Positions 46,571-56,417 of a stretch of DNA of 64,000 bases are shown here, piece by piece. Source of the DNA: Ignavibacteria bacterium (GTDB taxonomy: Bacteria > Bacteroidota > Ignavibacteria > Tepidaquicellales > Tepidaquicellaceae); assembly GCA_016716125.1 (NCBI GenBank), contig JADJWZ010000003.1, positions 230,985 to 294,984 of the forward strand, in the 5' to 3' direction. The position numbers were made by a program, and so were the translations under genes. Below the pieces are notes generated by a model that saw only the letters and a list, made by a program, of their open reading frames with translations, was not told the DNA's origin and made no database searches. The number at the start of each line of letters is the position of its first letter. Position 1 is the stretch's first letter.

Positions 46571-47956
46571 ATGATAAATCTAATCCCTCTTCAGACTAAA
46601 GATCTCAGTTATCTTTGGCAGCTGGTATCGGAGAGAAATAAATGGTTTATCAAACTCAGATACATTGCCGTTATAATGCTTTTGTGTCTGTATGTATTTA
46701 TAATTTACATAAGTGATGAAAATATTCACGCCGTTCAGAAGACAGGTATAGCATTCATTTTTACCGGCATACTTATTTACAATCTGATATTCAGTTATAT
46801 CGCAACAGCAAATATAATAAAAAACGATGTCACCTCATTCAATCCGATGAAGTTCGCATTGATACAGATAGTGTGTGATATATCTTCGCTGATGATAATT
46901 GTATATCTCACCGGACTGATCAACAGTCCTTTCAGCATGTTCTTTATTTTTCATGCGATCATAGGAAGTCTTATACTGCCGGGAAGAGTGGTTTACTTTA
47001 TTGTATTTATAGTTCTGTCTGTGTTTACGGCGTTAACTATGCTGACTCATTTCGGCGTAATACCTGAATTCTCGATATCCAATACGGCGCCGGTAGAAAC
47101 GTTAAGCTTAAACTATCTTGTTCTGAATCTTTTATCCTTCTGGCTTATGATACTTCTCAGCGTGATGTTCGTGAATTTTCTGACGAGCGCGTTATACAGA
47201 AGAGAGCAGCAATTAATAGAGGCGATTCAGAAAATTGAAAAGGCGGAAACAGACAAACAGAATTATATACTTGCTGTAGTGCATGAAGTAAAATCTCCTC
47301 TGTCAGTAATTGTATCTTATCTGAATCTTTTAATAAACGGCATCACAGGCGAGATCAATGATAAAGCGATGAACATACTCACAAAAATGAAAAAGAGATC
47401 TGACGAAGCCATAGAGCTGACAAATAATATTCTTGAAGTGTCAAAGATCAGGCAGTTAAAAAATCTTGATTTGGAAAATATTGACATTGAAACGCTGATA
47501 CGCGAAGTCTTTGATAAAATAAAAGTTAAAGCCGAAGAAGATAAGATCACACTGCATTTTACTGACACCAGGAAAAGCAGAAAAACTTTATACGCCGACA
47601 GACATTTATTGGAAATTGTTTTATCGAATTTAATTAGCAACTCGGTAAAATATAATCACTCCGGAGGAAGAGCTGATATAATACTTTCCGACAGAAATGA
47701 TGATCTTTGCATATCGGTAATTGATTCGGGAATTGGTATTCCGTCTGATGAGTCAAACTTTATTACATCAGAATTTTACCGCGCTTCAAATGCAAAGCAG
47801 TATGAAAAAGAAGGAACCGGACTTGGACTTTATGTAGTAAGTCAGATAGTGAATAAGCATGGCGGCAAGCTGTATATCAAAAGTCCTTCAGGCATCGGCA
47901 GTGATGAATATCCCGGGACTTCAGTAGTGATACACCTGCCGTATATACAGGAATGA
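46571..47956 (+). CDS. Membrane sensor histidine kinase linked to the hydrogenase locus
   Basis: The 461-residue protein has about six membrane segments (25-205), a coiled-coil linker (YRREQQLIEAIQKIEKAE), the H-box VVHEVKSPLSVIVSY with the phospho-histidine, and the ATPase N-, G1- and G2-boxes (NLISNSVKYN, DSGIGIP, GTGLGLYVV). There is no large periplasmic sensor domain, so sensing probably occurs in or near the membrane. It starts 17 nt after hydA, and the receiver gene at 42629 is the likely partner. Confidence 0.9.
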   Translation: MINLIPLQTKDLSYLWQLVSERNKWFIKLRYIAVIMLLCLYVFIIYISDENIHAVQKTGIAFIFTGILIYNLIFSYIATANIIKNDVTSFNPMKFALIQIVCDISSLMIIVYLTGLINSPFSMFFIFHAIIGSLILPGRVVYFIVFIVLSVFTALTMLTHFGVIPEFSISNTAPVETLSLNYLVLNLLSFWLMILLSVMFVNFLTSALYRREQQLIEAIQKIEKAETDKQNYILAVVHEVKSPLSVIVSYLNLLINGITGEINDKAMNILTKMKKRSDEAIELTNNILEVSKIRQLKNLDLENIDIETLIREVFDKIKVKAEEDKITLHFTDTRKSRKTLYADRHLLEIVLSNLISNSVKYNHSGGRADIILSDRNDDLCISVIDSGIGIPSDESNFITSEFYRASNAKQYEKEGTGLGLYVVSQIVNKHGGKLYIKSPSGIGSDEYPGTSVVIHLPYIQE

Positions 47957-48004
47957 AACGGAATGAAACGGAGTTTGGGAACGAGCTGTAAATGGGAACG
48001 AGCG

Positions 48005-48889
48005 TTAATCCTCATATATCAGCATTGCTCCGGAGACGATCAGAACAGTAGCCGCAACTTTCTTCAGATAACTTTCCTCTTTAAATAATTTTGCGCCGAT
48101 CAGTACGGCGAATAATACGGATAATCTTTTCAATGAAATTACAATGCCGACAGGCGCGAGTTTCACGGATTCAATCTGCGCAAGTCTGTAACCGATTGTT
48201 ACAACCGCTATAATCAGAATTGTTAATATAAGATACTTGCTGCGCTCCTTTGTGAAAATTTTTTCTCCGGATAATTTCCGCGTGAACAAGTAAATGATAA
48301 GAAAGATCAGAAGGAAAAAATAATTCTGAATTACAACAAATAATATTGGAGAGATCCTGAACTTTAGGAGAATGAACTTATCTATAACCGCTGACACGGA
48401 TATCAGAATCAAAGCGGCGAAAATTATTCTGTGATAACCCGGACTTTTAAAAACATGAAACGGCCGAAGGAGACTTTCATTCTTCTTAAGCTCAAGTATA
48501 AACGTACCGGTTACGATCAGCGTCATTCCGATGATCTCATACGCGCTCAGCATTTCACCGAGAAATATAAAAGCCAGTAATGCAATGATCATCGGTGATG
48601 CGGCGAGAAGCGGGAGCGTCCTGCCGATCTCTAAGTTTTTCAAAGCCGTCATTATGCAGAGAAAAGCCAGCGCGTTCAGTACGGACTTTACAAATAAGTA
48701 AAGCAAAGAATCAGCATTCAGTCCTTCCGTTCCTGTAAAGGCGAGCAATGGCGTTGACAGCGCAGCGACGACTGCAGACAATATCAGAGTAAAGTCGAGA
48801 GCTTTAAGTTCGCTTAAGACTTTCTTCTGAAGTATAGCCGCTGTTGCTGATAACAGCGCGGAAAAAATTGCGAGCCAAAACCATGTCAT
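48005..48889 (-). CDS. EamA/DMT-family transporter
   Basis: The 294-residue protein has about ten hydrophobic helices arranged as two EamA repeats, ending each half with the pattern GTFILELKK and VSGAMLIYED. EamA carriers export amino acids, nucleotide sugars or metabolites. The substrate cannot be told. It follows the TonB-dependent receptor gene by 18 nt on the same strand, so it may be co-transcribed. Confidence 0.85.
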   Translation of the reverse strand: MTWFWLAIFSALLSATAAILQKKVLSELKALDFTLILSAVVAALSTPLLAFTGTEGLNADSLLYLFVKSVLNALAFLCIMTALKNLEIGRTLPLLAASPMIIALLAFIFLGEMLSAYEIIGMTLIVTGTFILELKKNESLLRPFHVFKSPGYHRIIFAALILISVSAVIDKFILLKFRISPILFVVIQNYFFLLIFLIIYLFTRKLSGEKIFTKERSKYLILTILIIAVVTIGYRLAQIESVKLAPVGIVISLKRLSVLFAVLIGAKLFKEESYLKKVAATVLIVSGAMLIYED

Positions 48890-48907
48890 ATATTAATATA
48901 AAAATTA

Positions 48908-51301
48908 TCAGAAAATTAATTTTGTCTTTAAGAATAAATTTCTTCCCGGTTCGGATACATAAGAACCTCTTGCAGTTGAAAGATGTTCGCGGTAACTTTT
49001 GTCAAATAAATTTTCTATCCCGGCGGTAACTGAGAATTTAAATGATCCGGCATTTATATTATCGAATCCCGAATACAAATTATAAATTACATATCCCGGA
49101 GTTTTCAGTTCACCTGCTGCAGTTCTGTTTTGTGAAGAGAATAATACTGAATTAAAATTTAAACTAAAAAGAGATTCCGTATAAAATTTTAACCCAAGAA
49201 GTCCGTTAAGCGGCGGTATCTGCGGCAGCGGTGATTTGTCACCGGTATTTTCCCCGTTTACAAAAGATAGGTTACCGTAAAATGTAAAACCTTTATAAAA
49301 ATTATATTCAGACTGAACTTCAAATCCCGCAAGCCGTGCGCTTCCGATGTTTGTTTTTATCAGAGCAGGTCGGTTCTCAAAAGTACCCGGAATTTCAGTG
49401 ATCAGATCAGAAAGAAAATTTGAAAATAATTCGAGAGAAAGATTCAGATCTTCACCCCAGTATTTCGCAGAAGCGGAAAGAAAATATCCGAGCTCGGGAT
49501 TCAATGCAGGATTGCCGACGCGTACAATGCTTCCGAGATCAATATACTGAAACCTTTCTTCGAGAGACGGAGATCTGAATGAAGCTGAGAAGTTTCCGGA
49601 GAGATTAATTTTGTCAGTCATTTTATAATTTGCGCCGCTGTTATAGCTCCAGGAAATTTCGCTGCTCTCCGAAGCTTCCCATAAAACTTTCTGATTAGCC
49701 GGTGAATTATTTTTCACTCCGTTTGTAATTGTGTAAGCGGGATTCAGCGACTGTTCGTTTGATACAAATATGCCGTCTATCCTGCCGCCAATGTTTAAAT
49801 ATATTTTGTCGTTATTAAAACTCGTTTCATCATTAACATAAAATCCGACGCTTGAATATTTTGACTCAGGGATCGGAATATCACCTGTTATAAGTGTCGT
49901 TGCGGAGATCAGATTATTCAGCGAATCAAATCTTTCTATATACTGCGTCCTCTCCCGCGTAGTAATAAGCTTTCTCTGCCATATATCAATTCCTGTTACA
50001 AGCTTACTGTTGTCCTTTACAAGATCAGCCGTAAACTGCAGACCTTTTGTATAATGTTTTCCTTCCGGATTTATTAAAAGATTATTGATCTTAGCCGCAG
50101 GTGTAGTTGCTGTCGGAGGAATGAAGACAACGCTGTTTGGAATGACTTCCGTATTCCTGAAAATATTCTGAAGGAAAAACCGCGCGGAAAAGTTTTTGAT
50201 AAGTCCGGAAATTTCCCTGATCCTATAACCGGCAGCGAACATATCCCTTTCGGCGGGAATGTATGTAACCTTCGCCTGAGAAGGGAAGAGCGGATAGCTT
50301 CCGGGAATGCCGGCATAAGGCGATTTGAATTTCTGATACTCTAAATTTATTTCATGATTCTTCCAAAGCTTTATTCCGGTATAGGCAGAGATTCCCATAT
50401 CCCTGAAAGAGCTGTTAGGAATAACGCCTCCCGGAGTTTTAATGTCGGATGCTTCATTGTAAGACGCCTGCACATTCGCGTTAAAAATTTTATCGCTAAT
50501 CATGAGAGACATTGATGAGCCTGCAAGTTTATTCACAGTAAAAAACTGACCTGAAATAATTCCTTTAAGTTTCAGATCATCCGAAAAATTTCCCGTTTCG
50601 GTTTTGATGCTGACGATACCGCCTGTTCCGCCCGAACCGTAAACAGAGGATACGCCGCCTTTTATGACTTCAATTCTTTCTACAGTATTTCCGTCAATAA
50701 GCGAAAACCTCGCCGCCTGATTATTTGCAGTTTCAATTCTGTTGCCGTTTATTATGACAATAATATTATCCCTGCTGAGACCTCTGATATTTATATCAGT
50801 CGCCCAGATCCCGTCCCTTACAAGATTAATTCCCGGTTTGTATTTCATCATATCAGGAGTCGAGATGACAGGCAGAAAATCAAAATCTTTTTTTGTGATA
50901 AGCGAGACAGGAAGTATCGCATACTTCAGCTGATTTTCGATCTTAGTGGAATAGACCTTTATTTCACCCGATAAAATATCAGACTGCTCAATGCTGAATT
51001 TAAAATAATTGTCCGATTCCCTTTCTAAAATAATTTCTTTTGTAAAATACTTGTATCCGATCCTTTCTATTGTAACAGTAATTTTGCTTTCAGTAATATT
51101 ATTAAAAAAGCATTCGCCTGTTTTATCCGTGACTTCGAACACTTCATCCGGCGAGATTGTTATTCTTGACTCCTCCACAGGTTCTCCTCCGGAAGCATCA
51201 GTCACAGCGCATCCGAATTTATACTGTGAGAAAGTTAGACTGCTATTCAGAAAGATTAAAGAAATTAATATCAGAAATGTAAGCGATGTTTTCATATTCA
51301 A
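48908..51301 (-). CDS. TonB-dependent outer-membrane receptor
   Basis: The 797-residue protein has a signal peptide, an N-terminal carboxypeptidase-regulatory-like beta domain (about 28-110), a plug domain (MKYKPGINLVRDG, IRGLSRDNIIVIING, GNTVERIEVIKGGVSSVYGSG) and a C-terminal 22-strand-type barrel ending LKTKLIF. Substrates of such receptors are metal chelates, vitamins or oligosaccharides; nothing here tells which. It is upstream of the EamA gene. Confidence 0.92.
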   Translation of the reverse strand: MNMKTSLTFLILISLIFLNSSLTFSQYKFGCAVTDASGGEPVEESRITISPDEVFEVTDKTGECFFNNITESKITVTIERIGYKYFTKEIILERESDNYFKFSIEQSDILSGEIKVYSTKIENQLKYAILPVSLITKKDFDFLPVISTPDMMKYKPGINLVRDGIWATDINIRGLSRDNIIVIINGNRIETANNQAARFSLIDGNTVERIEVIKGGVSSVYGSGGTGGIVSIKTETGNFSDDLKLKGIISGQFFTVNKLAGSSMSLMISDKIFNANVQASYNEASDIKTPGGVIPNSSFRDMGISAYTGIKLWKNHEINLEYQKFKSPYAGIPGSYPLFPSQAKVTYIPAERDMFAAGYRIREISGLIKNFSARFFLQNIFRNTEVIPNSVVFIPPTATTPAAKINNLLINPEGKHYTKGLQFTADLVKDNSKLVTGIDIWQRKLITTRERTQYIERFDSLNNLISATTLITGDIPIPESKYSSVGFYVNDETSFNNDKIYLNIGGRIDGIFVSNEQSLNPAYTITNGVKNNSPANQKVLWEASESSEISWSYNSGANYKMTDKINLSGNFSASFRSPSLEERFQYIDLGSIVRVGNPALNPELGYFLSASAKYWGEDLNLSLELFSNFLSDLITEIPGTFENRPALIKTNIGSARLAGFEVQSEYNFYKGFTFYGNLSFVNGENTGDKSPLPQIPPLNGLLGLKFYTESLFSLNFNSVLFSSQNRTAAGELKTPGYVIYNLYSGFDNINAGSFKFSVTAGIENLFDKSYREHLSTARGSYVSEPGRNLFLKTKLIF

Positions 51302-51633
51302 AATTAGTGAATTAAATATGAACTGAATATGATTAAAATCACCGTGTTAGCTGAATGGATCCCCGCCGGAAGCACGCAGGGATGACAAAAGGGGGGAATA
51401 TTTTTGCAATTTTTCAAAGGCGGAAAATTGAAAATAGCTAAAATAATAATGACATCACTTAAATAATTTTCAGTCCCAATTTTCCGTGATTGCTTCGATA
51501 CGCATGCGATGTCTGAATAGGGGTTTACATTACTAAATTAATTTTTCTTAAATATTAGATTAATTATATTCGCAAAGACAATTTATATTTCTTTCATTCA
51601 CCTGCATATATCATAAATCAAAATTACTGATAC
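51302..51633. other. Intergenic region between divergent genes with a short repeat-like segment
   Basis: This 332-bp gap lies between the divergent TonB receptor and CNB-kinase genes, so both promoters should be here. Around 51356-51390 is a GC-richer stretch, GATCCCCGCCGGAAGCACG then CAGGGATGAC, resembling widespread intergenic palindromic repeats. A CGCATGCG palindrome is near 51501. No open frame looks coding. Confidence 0.5.
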
Positions 51634-53067
51634 ATGATACCTGTAACGATCAAAGATCTGAAAAATGTAAATGCTTTCAGCGAACTTCCGGACGAACATC
51701 TGCAATGGATCATAGACAGATCCGAATATGATGAAATTGAAGACGGCGGTCTTGTTGCAAAATACGGAGATCCGGCTGACAGTATGTGGGTATTACTGGA
51801 AGGGAAAGTTTCGTTTTATATGAATATAAACGGGCAGCAGGTTTTCTATTTTACTTTTGAGAATGACGGTATTACAGGAGGTGTGGGCGGATTGATGCCT
51901 TACTCCAGAATGAAAACAATGCCCGGTTATGCTTATGCAGTTGGAAGCGTAAAAAGACTCAAGCTGCACAAAGATCATTTTGCGGAACTGGAGCATCTCA
52001 ATCCTGATTTCATTCAAAAGCTTATCGGCTATATGACTGAAAGAGCAAAATACTTCGCCACTACAAAACTCCAGCACGAAAAGGTAAACGCTCTCGGTAA
52101 TCTTGCCGCCGGAATTGCGCATGAACTTAACAATCCCGCTGCTGCGATTAACAGATTCTCTAATGAACTTGCAAAAAGACTAAACCGCAATTATGAACTT
52201 ACTGAAGATCTTGTTAAATGTAATTTAAGTCCTGAACATATTAAAAGCATCAAAGCCCTTGTATCTAATAAAGAAATTGAATCTGTGAATAAACCTAAAC
52301 TCACAGCAAGTCAGCGCATTCAGAAGGAAGAAGAAATGGAAGAGTGGCTTGAGAATAATAATGTGACTGACAGACAGGCGGCGGAAACATTTTCAGAATT
52401 CGGATTTTCAACTGAAGAATTTGAAAGTTTGCTCAGCGGTTTAAACAAGGATGTGATCAACTGTCTGGTACCCTGGCTGGAAAATTTAATAAGTTCGAAA
52501 AGAATCATAGAAGATCTTACTGACGCTTCCAACCGGATTTATTTTCTTGTGGCGGCAATTAAAAGTCACGTGCATATGGACAGGACAAATGAAATGCAGT
52601 GTACGAATATTCATAAAGATCTGGAGAATGCGCTTACGCTGTTAGGATTTAAACTACGCGGGAAAAATATTACAGTGACGAAAAACTTCTCCGAAGATTC
52701 AGTTGAAGTACCCGCCTATGTTGGTGAACTCAATCAGGTCTGGACAAATCTAATTGACAATGCAATTTTTGCTGTTCCTCAAAACGGAAACATTACTATT
52801 GAAACTGTCTATGATCAGAAGAATTTAAAGGTCAGAATCATTGACGACGGTCCCGGAATTCCGAAAGAAATTTTGTCTCGTATATTTGATCCATTCTTTA
52901 CAACTAAAAAGGTGGGTGAAGGAACGGGGATAGGACTGGATATTGTGAACCGCGTTATCAAACATCATAAAGGTGAGGTCAAAGTAAATTCTGTTCCGGG
53001 GAGAACTGAATTTACAGTGTACTTGCCGCTCGTTCAGATCAATGAATCTAAAATCAAATCGAAATAA
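51634..53067 (+). CDS. Histidine kinase with N-terminal cyclic-nucleotide-binding domain
   Basis: The 477-residue soluble protein has a cNMP-binding (CRP-type) domain at about 15-135 (LVAKYGDPADSMWVLLEGKVSFY), then a linker, the H-box NLAAGIAHELNNPAAAI at about 160-176, a long helical insert, and the HATPase boxes (NLIDNAIFAV, DDGPGIP, GTGIGLDIV). No membrane segment is seen, so it senses a cytoplasmic ligand. The receiver-oxidoreductase gene starts 27 nt downstream, indicating a dedicated two-component pair. Confidence 0.9.
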   Translation: MIPVTIKDLKNVNAFSELPDEHLQWIIDRSEYDEIEDGGLVAKYGDPADSMWVLLEGKVSFYMNINGQQVFYFTFENDGITGGVGGLMPYSRMKTMPGYAYAVGSVKRLKLHKDHFAELEHLNPDFIQKLIGYMTERAKYFATTKLQHEKVNALGNLAAGIAHELNNPAAAINRFSNELAKRLNRNYELTEDLVKCNLSPEHIKSIKALVSNKEIESVNKPKLTASQRIQKEEEMEEWLENNNVTDRQAAETFSEFGFSTEEFESLLSGLNKDVINCLVPWLENLISSKRIIEDLTDASNRIYFLVAAIKSHVHMDRTNEMQCTNIHKDLENALTLLGFKLRGKNITVTKNFSEDSVEVPAYVGELNQVWTNLIDNAIFAVPQNGNITIETVYDQKNLKVRIIDDGPGIPKEILSRIFDPFFTTKKVGEGTGIGLDIVNRVIKHHKGEVKVNSVPGRTEFTVYLPLVQINESKIKSK

Positions 53068-53094
53068 TTTACTGAACTTAAAAGTATTATAAAA

Positions 53095-54756
53095 ATGAAA
53101 CTGCCTTATATAATAATAGTCGATGATGATCAGCAGGTCATGCGCGCAATTCAGCGCGATATCCGGAATGAATACCGCGAAGATTATAAAATTGCCGCAA
53201 CTGACAGCGCAAATGAAGCGCTTGAACTTATTAAAGAACTAAAGCTTAAGAATGAAACTGTTGCTTTATTTATTTCCGATCAGAAGATGCCTGAAATGGA
53301 AGGCATTGCCTTTCTCGAAAAAGCAAACGAAATTTTTCCTGATGCAAAAAAAATACTGCTGACAGCATACTCTGATATTGAAGCTGCAATCAAAGCCATC
53401 AATAAAGTAAAGCTTGATTATTATCTGCTGAAACCGTGGAATCCTCCGGAGGAAAAATTATTTCCCGTAGTGAATGATCTTCTCGACGACTGGCACGCTT
53501 TGTATAAGCCTGATCATGAGGCAACGAGGATAATTGGTTTTCAGTGGTCGCCAAAGTCGCATAAGATCAAGGAGTTTCTTTCAGGTAATCTCATTCCTTA
53601 TATATGGATGGATATTGAATCGGATGAGGAAGCGGAAAAATACCTAACGAGCGCCAATGTGACAAAGTCAGATCTGCCGCTGATCATTTTAAAGGATGGT
53701 TCATTCGTAAATGATCCATCGGTAACTGACCTTGCGGCGCGTGTAGGTCTTCATCAAAAAGCTACCAAAGAAATGTACGATGTCCTTATAATCGGCGCCG
53801 GACCCGCCGGTCTGGCTGCATCGGTTTACGGTTCGTGCGAAGGACTTAAAACTATTCTTGTAGAACAGAGCAATCCCGGAGGACAAGCGGGTAACAGCGC
53901 GCGGATTGAAAATTATCTCGGCTTTCCGACAGGTCTGTCCGGAGGAGAACTGACGCGAAGAGCTGTCACGCAGACACTGAGATTCGGAACAGAAGTCCTA
54001 ACTCCGCAGCAGGTGAAAAATATTAAAGTGAAAGACGGATACAAAGTGACGGAGATGACTGATGGAACGGTGATCCACAGTAAAGCAATTGTAATCGCTA
54101 CAGGCGCTTCATACGCAAGACTCAGCATTCCGGGAATTGAAAACTTTACCGGAGCGGGAGTATATTACGGTTCGGCATCAGTGGAAGCTCACGCCTGCCG
54201 TGATGAAACGGTTTATATCGCCGGCGGAGGAAATTCCGCATGTCAGGCGGCAATGTATCTGAGCAAATTTGCTAAAGAAGTGAACATTGTAATAAGACGC
54301 GACAGACTGATACAGACTGCTGCAAATTATCTTGTGGAAAATATTTCCAATACATCCAACATAAAAATTATAACTAACACAGATGTAATTTCCTGTTCCG
54401 GTTCAAATGTACTGGAAAACATTACTCTTAGAAATGCAAAGACAGGTGAAGAGAAGACAGTGCCGGCAAAAGCTCTTTTCATTTACATCGGCACAAAGCC
54501 CGGCACGGACTGGCTTAGCGAACTTGTCCTGAAAAATGAAAAAGGATTTATTATTACCGGCAGCGAGCTGATGAAGGACAAATCATTTCATACTTTCTGG
54601 AAACTTGAAAGAGAGCCGTTCCTGCCCGAGACAAGCGTGCCGGGAATATTTGCTTCAGGCGATGTAAGATTCGGAGCTCTGGCGGGGATCTCGACTGCGG
54701 TGGGGGAAGGAGCGCTTGCTATTAGATTTGTTAGAAAATATTTAGAAGATATGTGA
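53095..54756 (+). CDS. Fused response receiver / thioredoxin-reductase-like flavoprotein
   Basis: The 553-residue protein has a receiver domain (1-130; VDDDQQ, phospho-aspartate in ISDQKMPEMEG, K in LLKPW), a glutaredoxin-like segment (about 140-220; WSPKSHKIKEFL) and a thioredoxin-reductase-like FAD/NAD module (VLIIGAGPAGLAAS ... YIAGGGNSACQAAMYL ... FASGDVRFGA). The CxxC pair expected in true thioredoxin reductase is absent and the glutaredoxin-like part lacks its cysteines. The kinase upstream probably controls it by phosphorylation. The electron acceptor is unknown. Confidence 0.88.
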   Translation: MKLPYIIIVDDDQQVMRAIQRDIRNEYREDYKIAATDSANEALELIKELKLKNETVALFISDQKMPEMEGIAFLEKANEIFPDAKKILLTAYSDIEAAIKAINKVKLDYYLLKPWNPPEEKLFPVVNDLLDDWHALYKPDHEATRIIGFQWSPKSHKIKEFLSGNLIPYIWMDIESDEEAEKYLTSANVTKSDLPLIILKDGSFVNDPSVTDLAARVGLHQKATKEMYDVLIIGAGPAGLAASVYGSCEGLKTILVEQSNPGGQAGNSARIENYLGFPTGLSGGELTRRAVTQTLRFGTEVLTPQQVKNIKVKDGYKVTEMTDGTVIHSKAIVIATGASYARLSIPGIENFTGAGVYYGSASVEAHACRDETVYIAGGGNSACQAAMYLSKFAKEVNIVIRRDRLIQTAANYLVENISNTSNIKIITNTDVISCSGSNVLENITLRNAKTGEEKTVPAKALFIYIGTKPGTDWLSELVLKNEKGFIITGSELMKDKSFHTFWKLEREPFLPETSVPGIFASGDVRFGALAGISTAVGEGALAIRFVRKYLEDM

Positions 54757-54794
54757 GAATTACGAATTATGAATTAGGAATTACGAATTTCGAG
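54757..54794 (+). repeat. Heptamer array, GAATTAC-type, five units
   Basis: Five 7-nt units (GAATTAC, GAATTAT, GAATTAG, GAATTAC, GAATTTC) begin directly after the stop codon of the flavoprotein gene. They are the reverse-complement form of the array at 60252-60389. Similar wording occurs loosely at 42425-42470. Confidence 0.75.
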
Positions 54795-54896
54795 TTTTTT
54801 ATGGATAAAATATGGATACGTAATGGATATTTGGATATTGATATCTATCATTAAATTGGTTTCTACCGTGATTCAGACTTCGCACTATAAAAACTT

Positions 54897-55475
54897 TTAA
54901 ATAAAAAAATCTCTCACCGGCAGATGCACCGCTCCTGAACTTCCGAGACGGCTTTCCATCAGCGTGAACTTATCTGTCTTAAAAGTTATCTCCGGAATAT
55001 TTATATCTTTTATATTTAAATGAGTCAGGTTTAATTTAATGTCTCTTCTCACGCGGGCAAGAGTTATATGAGGGCGGAATGGCTTGTCTGAATTGTATCC
55101 GTAAGTTTTCATAAATTCATTTATCCGGTCTGATAAAATCTTGATCCGGCCGCTTTCATCTGCGGTATCAAGTATTAAGACTCGCGGATATCGAAAGTTC
55201 GGAAATGCATTGAAGCCGGTTATGCGGAAATTCATAGGGGAAGGTTCGTGAAACGGCCTCACCTGTTCCAGACCTTTTATAAGCTCCGGCAGTTTCATTT
55301 CAGACATTTCGCCTATGAAAAATAGCGTAATATGATATTTGCTTTCGTCTTCCCATTTGAGTTTACCTTTTGCATTAATCCCGGATAATAAAATATTCTC
55401 TTCTAATACTTTCTTTGCTTTTGTAATCTCTGATTTAATGTTATCGTCAATGTTTATAGACAGAAAGAGTCTCAT
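54897..55475 (-). CDS. thpR: RNA 2',3'-cyclic phosphodiesterase
   Basis: The 192-residue 2H-phosphoesterase has the two HxT motifs HITLFFIG and HITLARV that form the active site, and the N-terminal RLFLSINID. ThpR opens 2',3'-cyclic phosphates at RNA ends. Its length is normal. It stands alone, convergent with the receiver-flavoprotein gene and divergent from the nucleotidyltransferase gene. Confidence 0.9.
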   Translation of the reverse strand: MRLFLSINIDDNIKSEITKAKKVLEENILLSGINAKGKLKWEDESKYHITLFFIGEMSEMKLPELIKGLEQVRPFHEPSPMNFRITGFNAFPNFRYPRVLILDTADESGRIKILSDRINEFMKTYGYNSDKPFRPHITLARVRRDIKLNLTHLNIKDINIPEITFKTDKFTLMESRLGSSGAVHLPVRDFFI

Positions 55476-55624
55476 TTGATGAAATATATTTTGGATAATA
55501 TAGAAAACTCGGATCCGGAATCAATAAAAATATCAAAATTAAAAAGTAGTATCCGTTGAATTTAAAATTAAATATATCTAAGTTAACTTAATTAAATTTT
55601 TTTCAGACGTAAATTATTTCAAAT

Positions 55625-56173
55625 ATGACAGAAGAAATCGAGTCATTAAAGAGAGTCGTAGAAGGTTTAGAAATAGGCGGATTCGAATATATGCTGACGG
55701 GTTCAATTGCAATGAGTTTTTATTATACTCCCAGGATGACAAGAGATGCGGATTTTGCTGTGAAATTTTCAGCGGAAGATTCCGGAAAGTTCGTAAATCT
55801 ATTTTCAGAAGAATTCTTCCTAGATAAATGTAAAGTCAGGGAATTTTCTGAGAAGAATTTAATATTCAATATGTTTGATAAAAAAATTTTTTTCAAAATA
55901 GATTTTATTATTAAGCGGAATGATGATTATGAAAATTTAAAGTTTGAAAGGAAAAACAAATTAAGAATTGACGGATTGGAAATTTATGTGATCTCTATAG
56001 AGGATCTGATCATCTCAAAACTTATATGGGCAAAGGATTCGCAATCTGAAACACAACTGAATGACATTAGAAATCTAATGAAAAACAAAATTGACCTGCA
56101 GTATCTAAATAATCAGATCAGCAATTTAAATCTGAAAGAAATTTACAATAAAATCCACAAAGCAAATGAATGA
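55625..56173 (+). CDS. Nucleotidyltransferase-fold protein (DUF6036/MNT-like)
   Basis: The 182-residue protein has the minimal nucleotidyltransferase signature GSIAMSFYYTPRMTRDADFAV (starting near residue 26), with G-S and a D-x-D pair, and a C-terminal helical part (IEDLIISKLIWAKDS). Such genes usually precede a small helical partner in toxin-antitoxin-like pairs. That partner follows here (overlapping by 8 nt) but is frameshifted. Whether this protein modifies a partner or tRNA cannot be read from sequence. Confidence 0.8.
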   Translation: MTEEIESLKRVVEGLEIGGFEYMLTGSIAMSFYYTPRMTRDADFAVKFSAEDSGKFVNLFSEEFFLDKCKVREFSEKNLIFNMFDKKIFFKIDFIIKRNDDYENLKFERKNKLRIDGLEIYVISIEDLIISKLIWAKDSQSETQLNDIRNLMKNKIDLQYLNNQISNLNLKEIYNKIHKANE

Positions 56174-56417
56174 TACCAGCCCCGAAATGCAGAGAAGACT
56201 TGACGAATTGTATTTAAGTCTTACACCCGAAGAAAGCTTTAAAAAAATGCTGAGCATGTGCAGTACAGTCAGGGAAATAATCCTTTCCCAAATGCCCGCC
56301 GATTGACAGAACTTGAGAAGAGGAAATTGTTATTTGAGATTTATTACAGCCAGGACTTTTCGCAGGAGGAGTTTGAGAAGCTTAAGAGGAGGATATTTGA
56401 GGGAGAAAATCTTTGAT
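56166..56417 (+). pseudogene. Small helical partner of the nucleotidyltransferase, frameshifted
   Basis: From an ATG at 56166 (inside the end of the upstream gene) the frame reads MNDTSPEMQRRLDELYLSL for 46 codons to a TGA at 56304. Shifting by one base near 56295 continues as RLTELEKRKLLFEIYYSQDF ... FEKLKRRIFEGENL to the stop at 56417. The combined about 84-residue protein matches the small helical protein commonly seen behind such nucleotidyltransferases. One lost base explains the break. Its 3' end overlaps the convergent hicB-like gene by 36 nt. A sequencing error cannot be excluded. Confidence 0.7.
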
